Shown here one piece after another: positions 22,715-33,605 of a DNA stretch of 64,000 bases (position 1 is its first letter; every line of letters begins with the position of its first letter). A model generated the notes under the pieces. It had not been told where the DNA came from. It ran no database searches and saw nothing but the letters and a program-made list of their open reading frames with translations. A program made the translations under genes and the position numbers. Source of the stretch: Rattus norvegicus (lineage: Eukaryota > Chordata > Mammalia > Rodentia > Muridae); NCBI RefSeq assembly GCF_036323735.1, contig NC_086026.1, positions 91,880,859 through 91,944,858 of the forward strand, in the 5' to 3' direction.

Positions 22715-23060
22715 CTCTTCTCATCATCTTGAAATATATATTATTTAGTATCCTCACTAGGGCTGGCATAATAGCCATAAATTCCTTTAATCTGTCCTTA
22801 CCATGGACCATGTTTTATTTCTTCTTAAATTTAACAGACAGTTTTGCTGGGCATAATAGTCTAGGATGACAGTGCTGGTCTTTAGAGACTTGGAGGACAT
22901 CTTTCTGAACACTATTTGGCTTTAAAGGTTTCTGAGGTGTAACTAGGTGTTATTTTAACGAGTCTGCTCTTACAGATAACTTGGCCTTTCTTTCATATCA
23001 CTTTTAATATGAGTTCTTTATTCTGCTAGGTAGGCATAATATTATGCCAATTCTTAATGA
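22715..23060 (-). mobile_element. Old Lx/L1 fragment (antisense)
   Basis: Contains reversed L1 landmarks in order: AGTATCCTCACTAGGGCTGG, AATTCCTTTAATCTGTCCTT, AGTTTTGCTGGGCATAATAG, GACTTGGAGGACATCTTTCT and GGCTTTAAAGGTTTCTGAGG. I recognise these from antisense Lx-type L1 sequence, possibly the 5' half. Every frame is broken. Confidence 0.55.
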
Positions 23061-23480
23061 TTTCTTGTTCATTAGTGCATGCGGCAATCCTCAGAGTAGT
23101 CTTTTATAATATATGGAAGCTAACACTGAAGCTCACAGCTAGTCAAAGTACAAGGAATAAGATATTGTGGAATTCTCAGCCCTAAAAGGGACATCTGTAT
23201 CACGTACCTTAATCCCATGGCTCACAATTCCTTGTGTAGGAGAGGACAGACACATTGTAAAAGCCAGAAGTTGTGGTTGACTACAAAGGAAAAAAAGTAT
23301 GTGTACATAACAGGAAAGTTGTGCATAAGAGCTCACAGTACTTCTGACATCCTGTGCAAGATCTATAGAAGCTCAAGAAAGATCAAATCCTACCGTAAGG
23401 AAGGGAGGTGGGAAACAAGCTGCACCCTTTGATGAGGAGCCATTAGCAATTGATAGACTCTGGGATATGAATAGACAGTT
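23061..23480. other. Unassigned sequence, no gene
   Basis: No gene or repeat recognised between the old L1 fragment and the polypyrimidine tract. Confidence 0.5.
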
Positions 23481-23563
23481 TCTTCCTTCCTTCCTTCCTT
23501 CCTTCCTTCCTTCCTTCCTTCCTTCCTTCCTTCCTTCCTCCCTCCCTCCCTCTCTCTCTCTTC

Positions 23564-23612
<49 letters not shown>

Positions 23613-23619
23613 TTCTTTT
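23481..23619. repeat. (TTCC)n-(CCCT)n-(CTTT)n polypyrimidine microsatellite
   Basis: About 139 bases of uninterrupted pyrimidine on the plus strand: TTCC repeats, then CCTCCCTCC and TCTCTCTC, then CTTT repeats. Homopurine on the other strand. All translated frames (PSFLPSF, KERKKER) are low-complexity artefacts. Confidence 0.97.
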
Positions 23620-23833
23620 CAAGAGTGTCATCTCTACTGGGTCAATCATGCTCCAGTGGCTACACATTCAAGAAATTCTATGTGGGACAAATTGGACTCT
23701 ATATATTGAGAAAGAAACAAAGACACAAAGTTGTATAGGTAGAGATGGGGAGAAGGTGAATCTTGGATGAGCAGGGTCAGAAGTTGAATATTATGATTAT
23801 AACACATAACATAAAATTCTCAAAGAACTAGTT

Positions 23834-23848
23834 AAAAATTAGAACAGA
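23834..23848. repeat. Left target-site duplication of the twin-primed L1
   Basis: AAAAATTAGAACAGA, identical to 28054-28068. The preceding GTT gives a bottom-strand TTTTT/AAC site, an excellent match to the L1 endonuclease preference. Confidence 0.93.
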
Positions 23849-26800
23849 CTATTATAAATAAGGCTGCGATGAACATAGTGGAGCATGTGTCTTTTTTATA
23901 TGTTGGGGCATTTTTTGGGTATATGCCCAAGAGAGGTATAGCTGGATCCTCAGGCAGTTCAATGTCCAATTTTCTGAGGAACCTCCAGACTGATTTCCAG
24001 AATGGTTTTCCCAGTCTGCAATCCCACCAACAATGGAGGAGTGTTCCTCTTTCTCCACATCCTCGCCAGCATCTGCTGTCACCTGAGTTTTTGATCTTAG
24101 CCATTCTCACTGGTGTGAGGTGAAATCTCAGGGTTGTTTTGATTTGCATTTCCCTTATGACTAAAGATGTTGAACATTTCTTTAGGTGTTTCTCAGCCAT
24201 TCAGCATTTCTCAGCTGTGAATTCTTTGTTTAGCTCTGAACCCCATTTTTAATAGGGTTATTTGTCTCCCTGCAGTCTAACTTCTTGAGTTCTTTGTATA
24301 TTTTGGATATAAGGCCTCTATCTGTTGTAGGATTGGTAAAGATCTTTTCCCAATCTGTTGGTTGCCGTTTTGTCCTAACCACAGTGTCCTTTGCCTTACA
24401 GAAGGTTTGCAGTTTTATGAGATCCCATTTGTCGATTCTTGATCTTAGAGCGTAAGCCATTGGTGTTTTGTTCAGGAAATTTTTTCCAGTGCCCATGTGT
24501 TCCAGATGCTTCCCTAGTTTTTCTTCTATTAGTTTGAGTGTGTCTGGTTTGATGTGGAGGTCCTTGATCCACTTGGACTTAAGCTTTGTACAGGGTGATA
24601 AGCATGGATCGATCTGCATTCTTCTACATGTTGACCTCCAGTTGAACCAGCACCATTTGCTGAAAATGCTATCTTTTTTCCATTGGATGGTTTTGGCTCC
24701 TTTGTCAAAAATCAAGTGACCATAGGTGTGTGGGTTCATTTCTGGGTTTCAATTCTATTCCATTGGTCTATCTGTCTGTCTCTGTACCAATACCATGCAG
24801 TTTTTATCACTATTGCTCTGTAATATTGCTTGAGTTCAGGGATAGTGATTCCCCCTGAAGTCCTTTTATTGTTGAGGATAGCTTTAGCTATCCTGGGTTT
24901 TTTGTTATTCCAGATGAATTTGCAAATTGTTCTATCTAACTCTTTGAAGAATTGGATTGGTATTTTGATGGGGATTGCATTGAATCTGTAGATCACTTTT
25001 GGTAAAATGGCCATTTTTACTATATTAATCCTGCCAGTCCATGAGCATGGGAGATCTTTCCATCTTCTGAGGTCTTCTTCAATTTCTTTCCTCAGTGTCT
25101 TGAAGTTCTTATTGTACAGATCTTTTACTTGCTTGGTTAAAGTCACACCGAGGTACTTTATATTATTTGGGTCTATTATGAAGGGTGTCGTTTCCCTAAT
25201 TTCTTTCTCGGCTTGTTTCTCTTTTGTATAGAGGAAGGCAACTGATTTATTTGAGTTAATTTTATACCCAGCCACTTTGCTGAAGTTGTTTATCAGCTTT
25301 AGTAGTTCTCTGGTGGAACTTTTGGGATCACTTAAATATACTATCATATCATCTGCAAATAGTGATATTTTGACCTCTTCTTTTCCGATCTGTATCCCCT
25401 TGATCTCCTGTTGTTGTCTGATTGCTCTGGCTAGAACTTCAAGAACTATATTGAATAAGTAGGGAGAGAGTGGGCAGCCTTGTCTAGTCCCTGATTTTAG
25501 TGGGATTGCTTCAAGTTTCTCTCCATTTAGTTTAATGTTAGCAACTGGTTTGCTGTATATGGCTTTTACTATGTTTAGGTATGGGCCTTGAATTCCTATT
25601 CTTTCCAGGACTTTTATCATGAAGGGGTGTTGAATTTTGTTAAATGCTTTCTCAGCATCTAATGAAATGATCATGTGGTTTTGTTCTTTCAGTTTGTTTA
25701 TATAATGGATCACATTGATGGTTTTCCGTATATTAAACCATCCCTGCATGCCTGGGATGAAGCCTACTTGATCATGGTGGATGATTGTTTTGATGTGCTC
25801 TTGGATTCGGTTTGCCAGAATTTTATTGAGTATTTTTGCATCGATCCCTTATGAATATAAGGGAAATTGGTCTGAAGTGCTCTTTCTTTGTTGTGTTTTT
25901 GTGTGGTTTAGATATAAGAGTAATTGTGGCTTCGTAGAAGGAATTCGGTAGTGCTCCATCTGTTTCAATTTTGTGGAATAGTTTGGATAATATTGGTATG
26001 AGGTCTTCTATGAAGGTTTGATAGAATTCTGCACTAAACCCGTCTGGACCTGGGCTCTTTTTGGTTGGCAGATCTTTAATGACTGCTTCTATTTCCTTAG
26101 GAGTTATGGGGTTGTTTAACTGGGTTATCTGTTCCTGATTTAACTTCGGTACCTGGTATCTGTCTAGGAAATTGTCCATTTCCTGAAGATTTTCAAGTTT
26201 TGTTGAATACAGGTTTTTATAGTAAGATCTGATGATTTTTTGAATTTCCTCTGAATCTGTAGTTATGTCTCCCTTTTCGTTTCTGATTTTGTTAATTTGG
26301 ACGCACTCTCTGTGTCCTCTCGTTAGTCTGGCTAAGGGTTTATCTATCTTGTTGATTTTCTCAAAGAACCAACTTTTGGTTCTGTTGATTCTTTCTATGG
26401 TCCTTTTTGTTTCTACTTGGTTGATTTCAGCTCTGAGTTTGATTATTTCCTGCCTTCTACTCCTCCTGGGTGTATTTGCTTCTTTTTGTTCTAGAGCTTT
26501 TAGGTGTGCTGTCAAGCTGCTGACATATGCTCTTTCCTGTTTCTTTCTGCAGGCACTCAGCGCTATGAGTTTTCCTCTTAGCATAGCTTTCATTGTGTCC
26601 CATAAGTTTGGGTATGTTGTACCTTCATTTTCATTAAATTCTAAAAAGTTTTTAATTTATTACTTTATTTCTTCCTTGACCAGGTTATCACTGAGTAGAG
26701 CATTGTTCAATTTCCACGTATATGTGGGCATTCTTCCCTTATTGTTATTGAAGACCAGTTTTAGGCCGTGGTGGTCTGATAGCACACATGGGATTATTTC

Positions 26801-26882
26801 TATCTTTCTGTACCTGTTGAGGCCCATTTTTTGACCAATTATATGGTCAATTTTGGAGAAAGTACCATGAGGAGCTGAGAAG
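23849..26882 (-). pseudogene. Inverted L1 ORF2 segment, disrupted
   Basis: Minus-strand ORF2 from just inside the endonuclease C-terminal part (SAPHGTFSKIDHIIG, LSDHHG) through the reverse transcriptase to the Cys-rich region. The longest pieces are 26593-25823, 25749-24736 and 24739-24230. The FADDM RT motif is intact here (DNA near 25350). The motif following LDAEKAF has N in place of D. Frame breaks: a fold-back replacement at 25846-25863, a one-base loss near 24748 (giving ETQK then stop), and a one-A loss near 24250 (IKNG). It lacks the endonuclease N-terminus. The protein cannot be produced as a unit. Confidence 0.92.
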
Positions 26883-27811
26883 CTGGAAAGAACCCAGATG
26901 CCCTTCAACAGAGGAATGGATACAGATAATGTGGTACATCTACACAATGGAATATTACTCAGCTATCAAAAACAAAGAGTTTATTAAATTCGTAGGCAAA
27001 TGGTTGGAACTGGAAAATATCATCCTGAGTGAGCTAACCCAATCACAGAAAGACATACATGGTATGCACTCATTGATAAGTGGCTATTAGCCCAAATGCT
27101 TGAATTACCCTAGATCCCTAGAACAAACGAAACTCAAGACGGATGATCAAAATGTGAATGCTTCACTCCTTCTTTAAATGAGGAAAAAGAATACCCTTGG
27201 CAGGGAAGGAAGAGGCAAAGATTAAAACAGAGACTGAAGGAACAGCCATTCAGAGCCTGCCCCACATGTGGCCCATACATATACAGCCACCCAATTAGAC
27301 AAGATGGATGAAGCAAAGAAGTGCAGACTGACAGGAGCCGGATGTAGATTGCTCCTGAGAGACATGGCCAGAATACAGCAAATACAGAGACAAATGCCAG
27401 CAGCAAACCACTGAACTGAGAATAGGACCCCCGTTGAAGGAATCAGAGAAAGAACTGGAAGAGCTTGAAGGGGCTCGAGACCCCATATGTACAACAATGC
27501 CAAGCAAGCAGAGCTTCCAGGGACTAAGCCACTACCTAAAGACTATACATGGACTGACCCTGGACTCTGACCTCATAGGTAGAAATGAATATCCTAGTAA
27601 GAGCACCAGTGGAAGGGGAAGCCCTGGGTCCTGCTAAGACTGAACCCCCAGTGAACTAGACTGTGGGGGGGAGGGCGGCAATGGGGGGAGGGTTGGAAGG
27701 GGAACACCCATAAGGAAGGGGAGGGGGGAGGGGGATGTTTGCTCGGATACCGGGAAAGGGAATAACCCTCGAAATGTATATAAGAAATACTCAAGTTAAT
27801 TAAAAAAAAAA
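26883..27811 (+). other. Forward L1 3' segment: ORF2 C-terminus, 3' UTR and poly-A
   Basis: Begins CTGGAAAGAACCCAGATGCC, the last stretch of ORF2, and runs through the 3' UTR with its G-rich tract (27664-27745) to TTAATTA10. It keeps ACACAATGGAATATTACTC near 26943, where the full-length copy has lost about ten bases. Confidence 0.93.
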
Positions 27812-28051
27812 GAAAGAAAATAGGCCACAAGATAAGAGGGATCACGGCCCAAGAGTATCCATTACTTTGTGAAGTAATATAGTATAATTTTTTAAACAAA
27901 AAATGAAGAATAAAAATCATACAACAAAAATGAAGAACAAAGATGTAAAAGGGAACTTTTGTCATGTCTTGATGTTATAAACTGAAAACTTGTAGTGGCT
28001 AAGTCTATAGTTGTTTATAATGAAATATGTTAAATAAATTTATATTCAATC
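27812..28051 (+). other. 3'-transduced flank of the source L1
   Basis: About 240 bases with no resemblance to L1 between the L1 poly-A and the right target duplication. It begins AGAAAGAAAATAGGCCACAA and ends at AATAAATTTATATTCAATC before the terminal A-run. An earlier AATAAA (about 27910) seems not to have been used. Under the transduction model the first bases should equal the 3' target duplication of the source L1. Confidence 0.85.
28033..28038 (+). promoter_or_regulatory. Polyadenylation signal used by the read-through transcript
   Basis: AATAAA 13 bases upstream of the C/A-run junction (28051/28052), the usual distance for cleavage and polyadenylation. Confidence 0.8.
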
Positions 28052-28053
28052 AA

Positions 28054-28068
28054 AAAAATTAGAACAGA
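28054..28068. repeat. Right target-site duplication of the twin-primed L1
   Basis: AAAAATTAGAACAGA, exact copy of 23834-23848. The five A overlap the A-tail, so the non-A match is TTAGAACAGA. Confidence 0.93.
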
Positions 28069-29262
28069 GATTGTTGAGGAACAAGTAGGATAATGGGTAC
28101 ACACAAGCTCAAAAGAGTTAGTGAAATAAAATACATCTGTTTTTAAGACATTCAAAAAACATGTAAAATCACATTAAAAAATAAAGTGTCATCTGTTCCT
28201 TCATTTTAAAATGTGTACTGATCCACTTTCATGCTACAAAGATTGCCAGTTTGAAGATATGGTTTCCTGTTCTTAACACCCTCATGAAAATGGTACTTAC
28301 TGCACAGATTTCCTTCATACATTTAAAGATAAGGAAGCATAATACTTTCAGATCATCTGTTCCATCCCATGAATACTACCCCCACTTCCGCCATCAGAGA
28401 ATGTTGTCCTCCCTGCACCAGCAGTGATGAGAGCAGTTGGCTGGCTGACATCTTGTGGGGCATCACACTGACATAACTGTTGAAGTTGCCAGTACATTTC
28501 TCCTCACTTCACTTATCCCTTTTTAGAAAACTCAGAGGGAAAATGTTCTGGAACACTGCCAGTCCTCTGGGGATCTCCTAAGAATTTTAAATGATGCTTG
28601 CTAAGCGCCAAGCACCAGGAGAGTAAGCAGAGAGAACAGCACCCAAAATCACAGGAAGAAAAGAGAAGGGATTTTACATTTTGTAGCTTTGTGTTATTGA
28701 CTTAACTTGTAAAGATGCCTTTAAACAATAGTTGCTTAATGACATGGTAAGTTCTTAATAATATTATAGCCCTTCTTTGTGAAATTTTATTCTCCAAGTT
28801 CCTTCCCTGATTGCATAATATCTAATTTCTGAAATAAACGCATTTCCATAAATGTACAACCATTCTGCTTTCTTGATGAAGATACATTACCTTGTACATT
28901 TCTCTGTGTTACTTTTTATAGTTTAGTGATCTATGAATTTACTCAGTAAACACTTAGCATCTATATTTTAATTCTTTTTCCATCTTTTATTCCTCCCTTG
29001 ATTCCTTTACTTTTATCTTACCTCATTAGCAAGCCATCGCCCGCAGAGCAGAAACTTAAATGTTTTGTTTCTCCATCATACTGCCTGCACCTGTGTCATA
29101 TCCTCTGCCATTGCTGGTAAAATAATAAGTTACTGTTGAGTGATTTGAATAAATACTATTAAGACAGTGATTTAATCCTCAAATTATTAGTCTCATATGT
29201 TTTCCTAATGAGCAGTCTGATTAATTATTGAACCAGAGTTCCCTAACAGCTTCATTAGTTTT
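28069..29262. other. Unassigned sequence, no gene
   Basis: No repeat or gene recognised in this stretch. Confidence 0.5.
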
Positions 29263-29400
29263 CTTACCGTTAACTGTAAGGCAGTATTGTGTGACCATAA
29301 TGCAATTTGCTTTCATTTGTAGAGATGTTGATTGCCTCCTGAAAATAATCAATAATGTGATTTTGTAAATAAGCATGGAACTGGAATAATATATAAAAGA
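29263..29400 (+). repeat. Copy A of a diverged local duplication
   Basis: Shares, in order, with 30557-30675: CTTAC-GT-AACTGTAA, CAGT-TTG, TTTCATTTGTAGAGATGTTG versus CTTCATGTGCAGAGATGTTG, TGAAAATAAT, TTGTAAATA, CATG and AATAATATA. Could be an old local duplication or two copies of an unrecognised ancient repeat in the same orientation. Confidence 0.7.
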
Positions 29401-30556
29401 CTACATGAAATTAAACTGTCACAATGGTTAGAACATTTGCTCTGTTGCCTTATTTGCAAAATATTTGGTTTTCTTAACATCCTTACTCTTTGGATAATAT
29501 AGAAGCCAGTCGTTATCAAAGGTTTAAGACCATCTTAAGTCTGGATGATGAATTTATTAGTGACATTTTAATTTTAATAAAAGCATCAATTCATTCCAGG
29601 AAATATATTTTATTAAAAAGTTTAAATGTTTTACCTACATTGATTTGTAATCAGTTGATATGTAGAAGCCACACCTCAATGTCTAATTGCATTTTATAGA
29701 TAATTCCCCTATCACTAGCTAGGATAAGTGTAAAAGAGGTGTTTAAAAGGAATATGGGAATCGTGCTGTAAGACAAAACCATGCTAAGATGATATATTAT
29801 GAACCACTAAACAGGCTACTGTAAAGTATGATTTTTAATCCCTGAAGCAATATTTTTATTTGTGAGAATCCTGTATTGCAGGTTTTAATATTTATTTGAT
29901 TTTCTATTTAGTATCTCATGCCTATTGCTCTTGAGGTATTAGATGTATACACTTTTGCAAATACATGAAGGTCTTAAGTAGATTATATCAAACCTTTGCT
30001 TTCCAAATGTAATATGAAAACATGCCTTTATTTGTTTGAACTTTATGAAGTAATTTCACTTTCAGAAAACTTGTTGCAACGAAGGTTCTTATATCATAGA
30101 AAATAAGGCTAATGTTGAAAGAAGGATACAATTTGCTTTCTCACTTGTAGATATTAGGTTTTATATAGGAACATAGAGTTATTTGTGACATGAAAGTCTG
30201 TGTAAGACTGTCAGGAGGAACAACAGAGATCAACAGGGGTGGAGAGGAAGGAAGTTGGAGTGAACATTGTTCAAGCATATGATATACACCTATGAAACCA
30301 TGACAATATATAATAAATATATGCCCACAAAATGACATTTGCATATGTATGCAAATTGTGCCCATATTTTGCATTCAAGCAAAGATCTAGCCAGTCCCAT
30401 TTTCCAAGGGTTAGAAAAGGAACTGTTTGTTCTGTGGGATAATCTGATCTTAGAAAGCTTGAAATAGGGAATTTGGAATAAAAGCACAGAGTACATTTTA
30501 CAATTCATTTTTGCAGAATTTTAGACCTATTATTCTCATTTTCCTTTATAATCTTC
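29401..30556. other. Unassigned sequence between the two duplicated segments
   Basis: No gene or repeat recognised. The short open frames at 29490-29699 (plus) and 30141-30508 (minus) have no recognisable domain. Confidence 0.5.
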
Positions 30557-30675
30557 CTTACAGTAAACTGTAAATCAGTGTTGCACATCGCCTTCATGTG
30601 CAGAGATGTTGATTACCTTTTGAAAATAATATTGTGACTTGTAAATAGTCATGCATATGTAATAATATACAGAAT
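30557..30675 (+). repeat. Copy B of a diverged local duplication
   Basis: Counterpart of 29263-29400, about 1.29 kb away in the same orientation, with a ~14-base gap (relative to copy A) after TTGCACAT and a 3-base gap after TGAAAATAAT. Confidence 0.7.
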
Positions 30676-31119
30676 TTCATGTTTGAATAAATATCAAAAT
30701 TTAATCTAGGTACTTATATAAATAGATGTGAATGATAAATTAATACTACCAATCAAATGACTTTAAATTACCCAGTATATTCTGGAGTACCCTGCTGCAT
30801 CCAGTGTAATAACTTGAAGATTTTAAACATGGATGGAAATGGTATAAAATGACTGAAAAGGGATGGAGTTTAAGAGTGGATGGTATGTAGACAAAAGGGA
30901 GATCAAAGGCATCTGAAACACAAGGAGGATTCTGTCTGCCATGGTTGCCTTTGAAGCTGAATGAAGAAGCCATTGAGGTAAGAAACAGGAAGTATACATA
31001 AGCTACAAATCCTCCCAGTCAGCTCTGTGAGGTTGAACAAACATGAGTCCTACAAAGACTAGTGACTGCATGGTGTCAGCAACCAGAATGCTCTAGGAGG
31101 AGAGTCATTTCTCAAGACC

Positions 31120-31275
31120 CCGAGAAGGAATACAGTCCTGTCAATTGTGTGAAATCACAGAGCTGAGAGGTGGCTGTGCTAAGTCTGCTGAGACTTCTGA
31201 ATTATAGAACTGTGAGTTAATAACATGTGGTGTTCAGAGATGCTAAAAGTGTGGCAATTTGTTCCACAGGCAGAA
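31120..31275 (+). mobile_element. Probable MLT1-type (MaLR) LTR 3' end, ancient
   Basis: Contains GAGACTTCTGAATTATAGAA, then CTGTGAGTTAATAACATGTG, GTGTTCAGAGATGCTAAAAG and GTGGCAATTTGTT, matching the order of the MLT1 LTR end (GACTTCTGACCTCCAGAACTG ... GCCACTAAGTTTGTGG). Non-autonomous, with no coding content. The left limit is uncertain. 31276-32160 was not assigned. Confidence 0.55.
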
Positions 31276-32164
31276 GAAAAAAAACTAATTCATGCTTACA
31301 TGAGCCCAGAAAGGAAAAAGACAAAACAGGCAACCTGGGGCGAGAAGGACCAGGACTCCTTCCTGAATGTTTAAAAGTAATTTTACTAAATGAGGCTTCA
31401 AAATGATTTGCTAGAATGTCTATAGTCAATTATCAGGGTTCGTTGATGCAATTTCAAAGAGTCTCAGTTTTGCTTAGGGCGAGCCAAGGAGAACGCACAA
31501 TATTATTTGCATGTGTTTGAACCTGATATCCAAAACTCATTATTTTATAGTGATGGAACAGCTGACTCCCAGTCATTTTCAGGTGGATTGAAGATGTGTG
31601 CCCACAACAGGTTTAGACTTTGGTTATGGCTGCATATTGCAAACGCGTCCAGTCTTTTGGTTTTTTTTCGCTAAATTAGATATTCACATCACGCTGTTGT
31701 GGTATTCTGAGGAAATTGCTTTTCACTTGTAGTGCAGCCCACCAGAGACAATTCCACACTCATGTCAAAAGAATGCTTCCTAGAGAGACAGGTATTACAT
31801 GAGAATGCTTGATAATCAATGAACTTTTAGAAATAGTGGCCGCAGATTAAAGAACAGACTTTAAAATGTCAGTAGTTTTCTTTTGTAACTGCATACGACT
31901 GTGAATGTCTGGCATGAGGAGGCTGTCAGGACGCAATAGAAGAACAGTAATGAGTTAGTTCCAGGCAGGTCTCGATTTGAACCAGGTTCCTGCCACTTGC
32001 TACTTTTGTTGTCCCATGAGCCACCCAAGCCCTGGCACTTCTGCAGTCTGGTCTGAAATTAAACTTCCCAAAGCAACCGTGTGGATTGAACCAAGTCATA
32101 AAATAGTGCCTATAACAAAATGGATGAAATTTACCTAATGGCATATGGTACCAAGCTCAGGAAA

Positions 32165-33605
32165 GTGTAAGCATAATATGTCCACAATCCTTCACAGAAA
32201 TAAAAAAAATTCTAAAATTCATATGGAATAGCAATTGATACTGGATATCCAGGAACAATGATGGGGGAATTACCAGATTATAGTTCAAGCTAAAATACAA
32301 ATTACCATAATATACAATACATGATGCCATCCCAAAAGACAAAGACAAAAAAATCCAAAACACCCAGAATGTAGATCAATAGAATAAAATTGAAGATCCA
32401 AATATGAGTACATGTAATGGTAGCCATCTTATGTTTAATAGGGATGCAAATTATATACTAGAGAATAGAGAACATCTTTAACAAATGGTGCTGGGATGAA
32501 GTCCACACACAAAAGACAGAGAATTGACCCATACCTACCACCATGCAAAAAATCAACTCCAAATACATCTCAGGTCTCCATAGAAAACTTGAAATCCTGA
32601 AGTTACCAGATGAATATATAGGCAGTACCTTACAAGACATAGGTATTAGAAGGGACTTTGTCAATATGACTCCATTTGCTCAAGAATAAAGGCCAACAGT
32701 GAACAAATACAATTTTATAAACTAAAAAGTTCCATAGAACAAAGGAAACAACATTTGAGCAAACAAGAACACAGGGAGATAATTTTTGTCAACTATGCAC
32801 CAAATAGATGATTAATTTTCAGAAAGTATGAAGCACTAAAAAAACAGAAAACAGCAACAAAAAACAAAACAAAACAAAAATCCCAAGAGCCAGTGACCCC
32901 ATTAAAAAGTGTATTATTGGTCTGACCAAAGGAAATACGTAAAAATGGACAAAAATTTGTAAGAAGTGTTCAACATCCTTAGAAGTTAGGGAAATACAAA
33001 TGGCTGAGGTTGAAAAAACAACTGACAATTAATGGAAATGCTTATAATGATTTGAGAATCTTGTTCACTGTGAGTGGGACTGCAAAATGGTGCAGAAACT
33101 CCAGAAATCAGCATGCAGCAGCATCATAAAGCTGAAAGTAAATTTGCCCTCTGATTTCTCTATATTACTCCTTGCAATACACCCACAGGTCTCAACGTCC
33201 AATTCCACAAATGTGTGCTCAGCCTTGTTCTTTGCTACTCTATGCCAATAGCTAATAAATAGAAACAACCTAGCTCCCTAATAAATGAACAGTGAAATGT
33301 GGGTTTACACACTATTGAATATTAATGAGCTGAAAAGTTTGATCACATCGAGTATTTTAACTCAGAACCAGAAAGACAACCATCACACGTTCTTTCTTAT
33401 TTGTGGATCTGAGACTTTCAATGTGAGTATATAATCTGAAGTAAGCACAGAAACCAGAAAAATAAAAGAGATCATGGAGTTTAGAGGAACTGGAGAGGGA
33501 GCCTTTAGAGAAGTGGATAGTAGGGTGTAGTTTCTATGATGGGGGAAATACAAAATGTTGGGGGAGAAGGCAGGGAGGGCAACACAGGAGAGAGAGGAAG
33601 GATAA
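32165..33605 (+). mobile_element. Old L1 (ORF2 3' half and 3' UTR)
   Basis: Forward ORF2 remnants in order: AAAATTCATATGGAATAGCA, a TAGATCAATAGAATAAAATT segment, AACAAATGGTGCTGGGATGA, CCATACCTACCACCATGC, TGTTCAACATCCTTAGAAGT, GTGAGTGGGACTGCAAAATG, ACACACTATTGAATATTAAT, ending with an AAATGTTGGGGGAGAAGGCA 3' UTR. Much more diverged than the young copies, with multiple deletions and stops. A poly-A is no longer distinct. Confidence 0.8.

Larger units (their letters stand above)
23849..28053 (+). mobile_element. L1 insertion with 5' inversion (twin priming) and 3' transduction
   Basis: One insertion in three parts. (1) 23849-26882 is L1 in reverse orientation, matching positions 17754-20780 of the full-length copy. 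(2) 26878-27811 is L1 in forward orientation, from the position matching 20783 to the L1 poly-A. The junction shares AGAAG (26878-26882) between both arms, and L1 continuity is lost by only about two bases. (3) 27812-28051 is non-L1 sequence ending in AATAAA (28033-28038), 13 bases before a C and a run of seven A. The 15-bp target duplication lies outside all three parts. This is the signature of twin-primed reverse transcription of an L1 transcript that read through its own poly-A signal. The copy is close to the full-length one by eye, so it is young. Confidence 0.92.

Noticed and set aside
23443..23709. KERKKER / PSFLPSF repeat proteins
   Set aside because: Both are readings of the (TTCC)n/(CTTT)n tract on opposite strands.
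24230..26593. Minus-strand reverse transcriptase gene as a separate mobile element
   Set aside because: It is the inverted arm of one twin-primed L1; there is no poly-A or target repeat at its inner edge.
27812..28051. Ordinary flanking DNA with a chance repeat instead of a transduction
   Set aside because: The 15-bp match includes ten non-A bases exactly, sits directly at the left L1 edge and directly after an AATAAA plus A-run at the right; coincidence of all three is unlikely. A check is listed in the findings.
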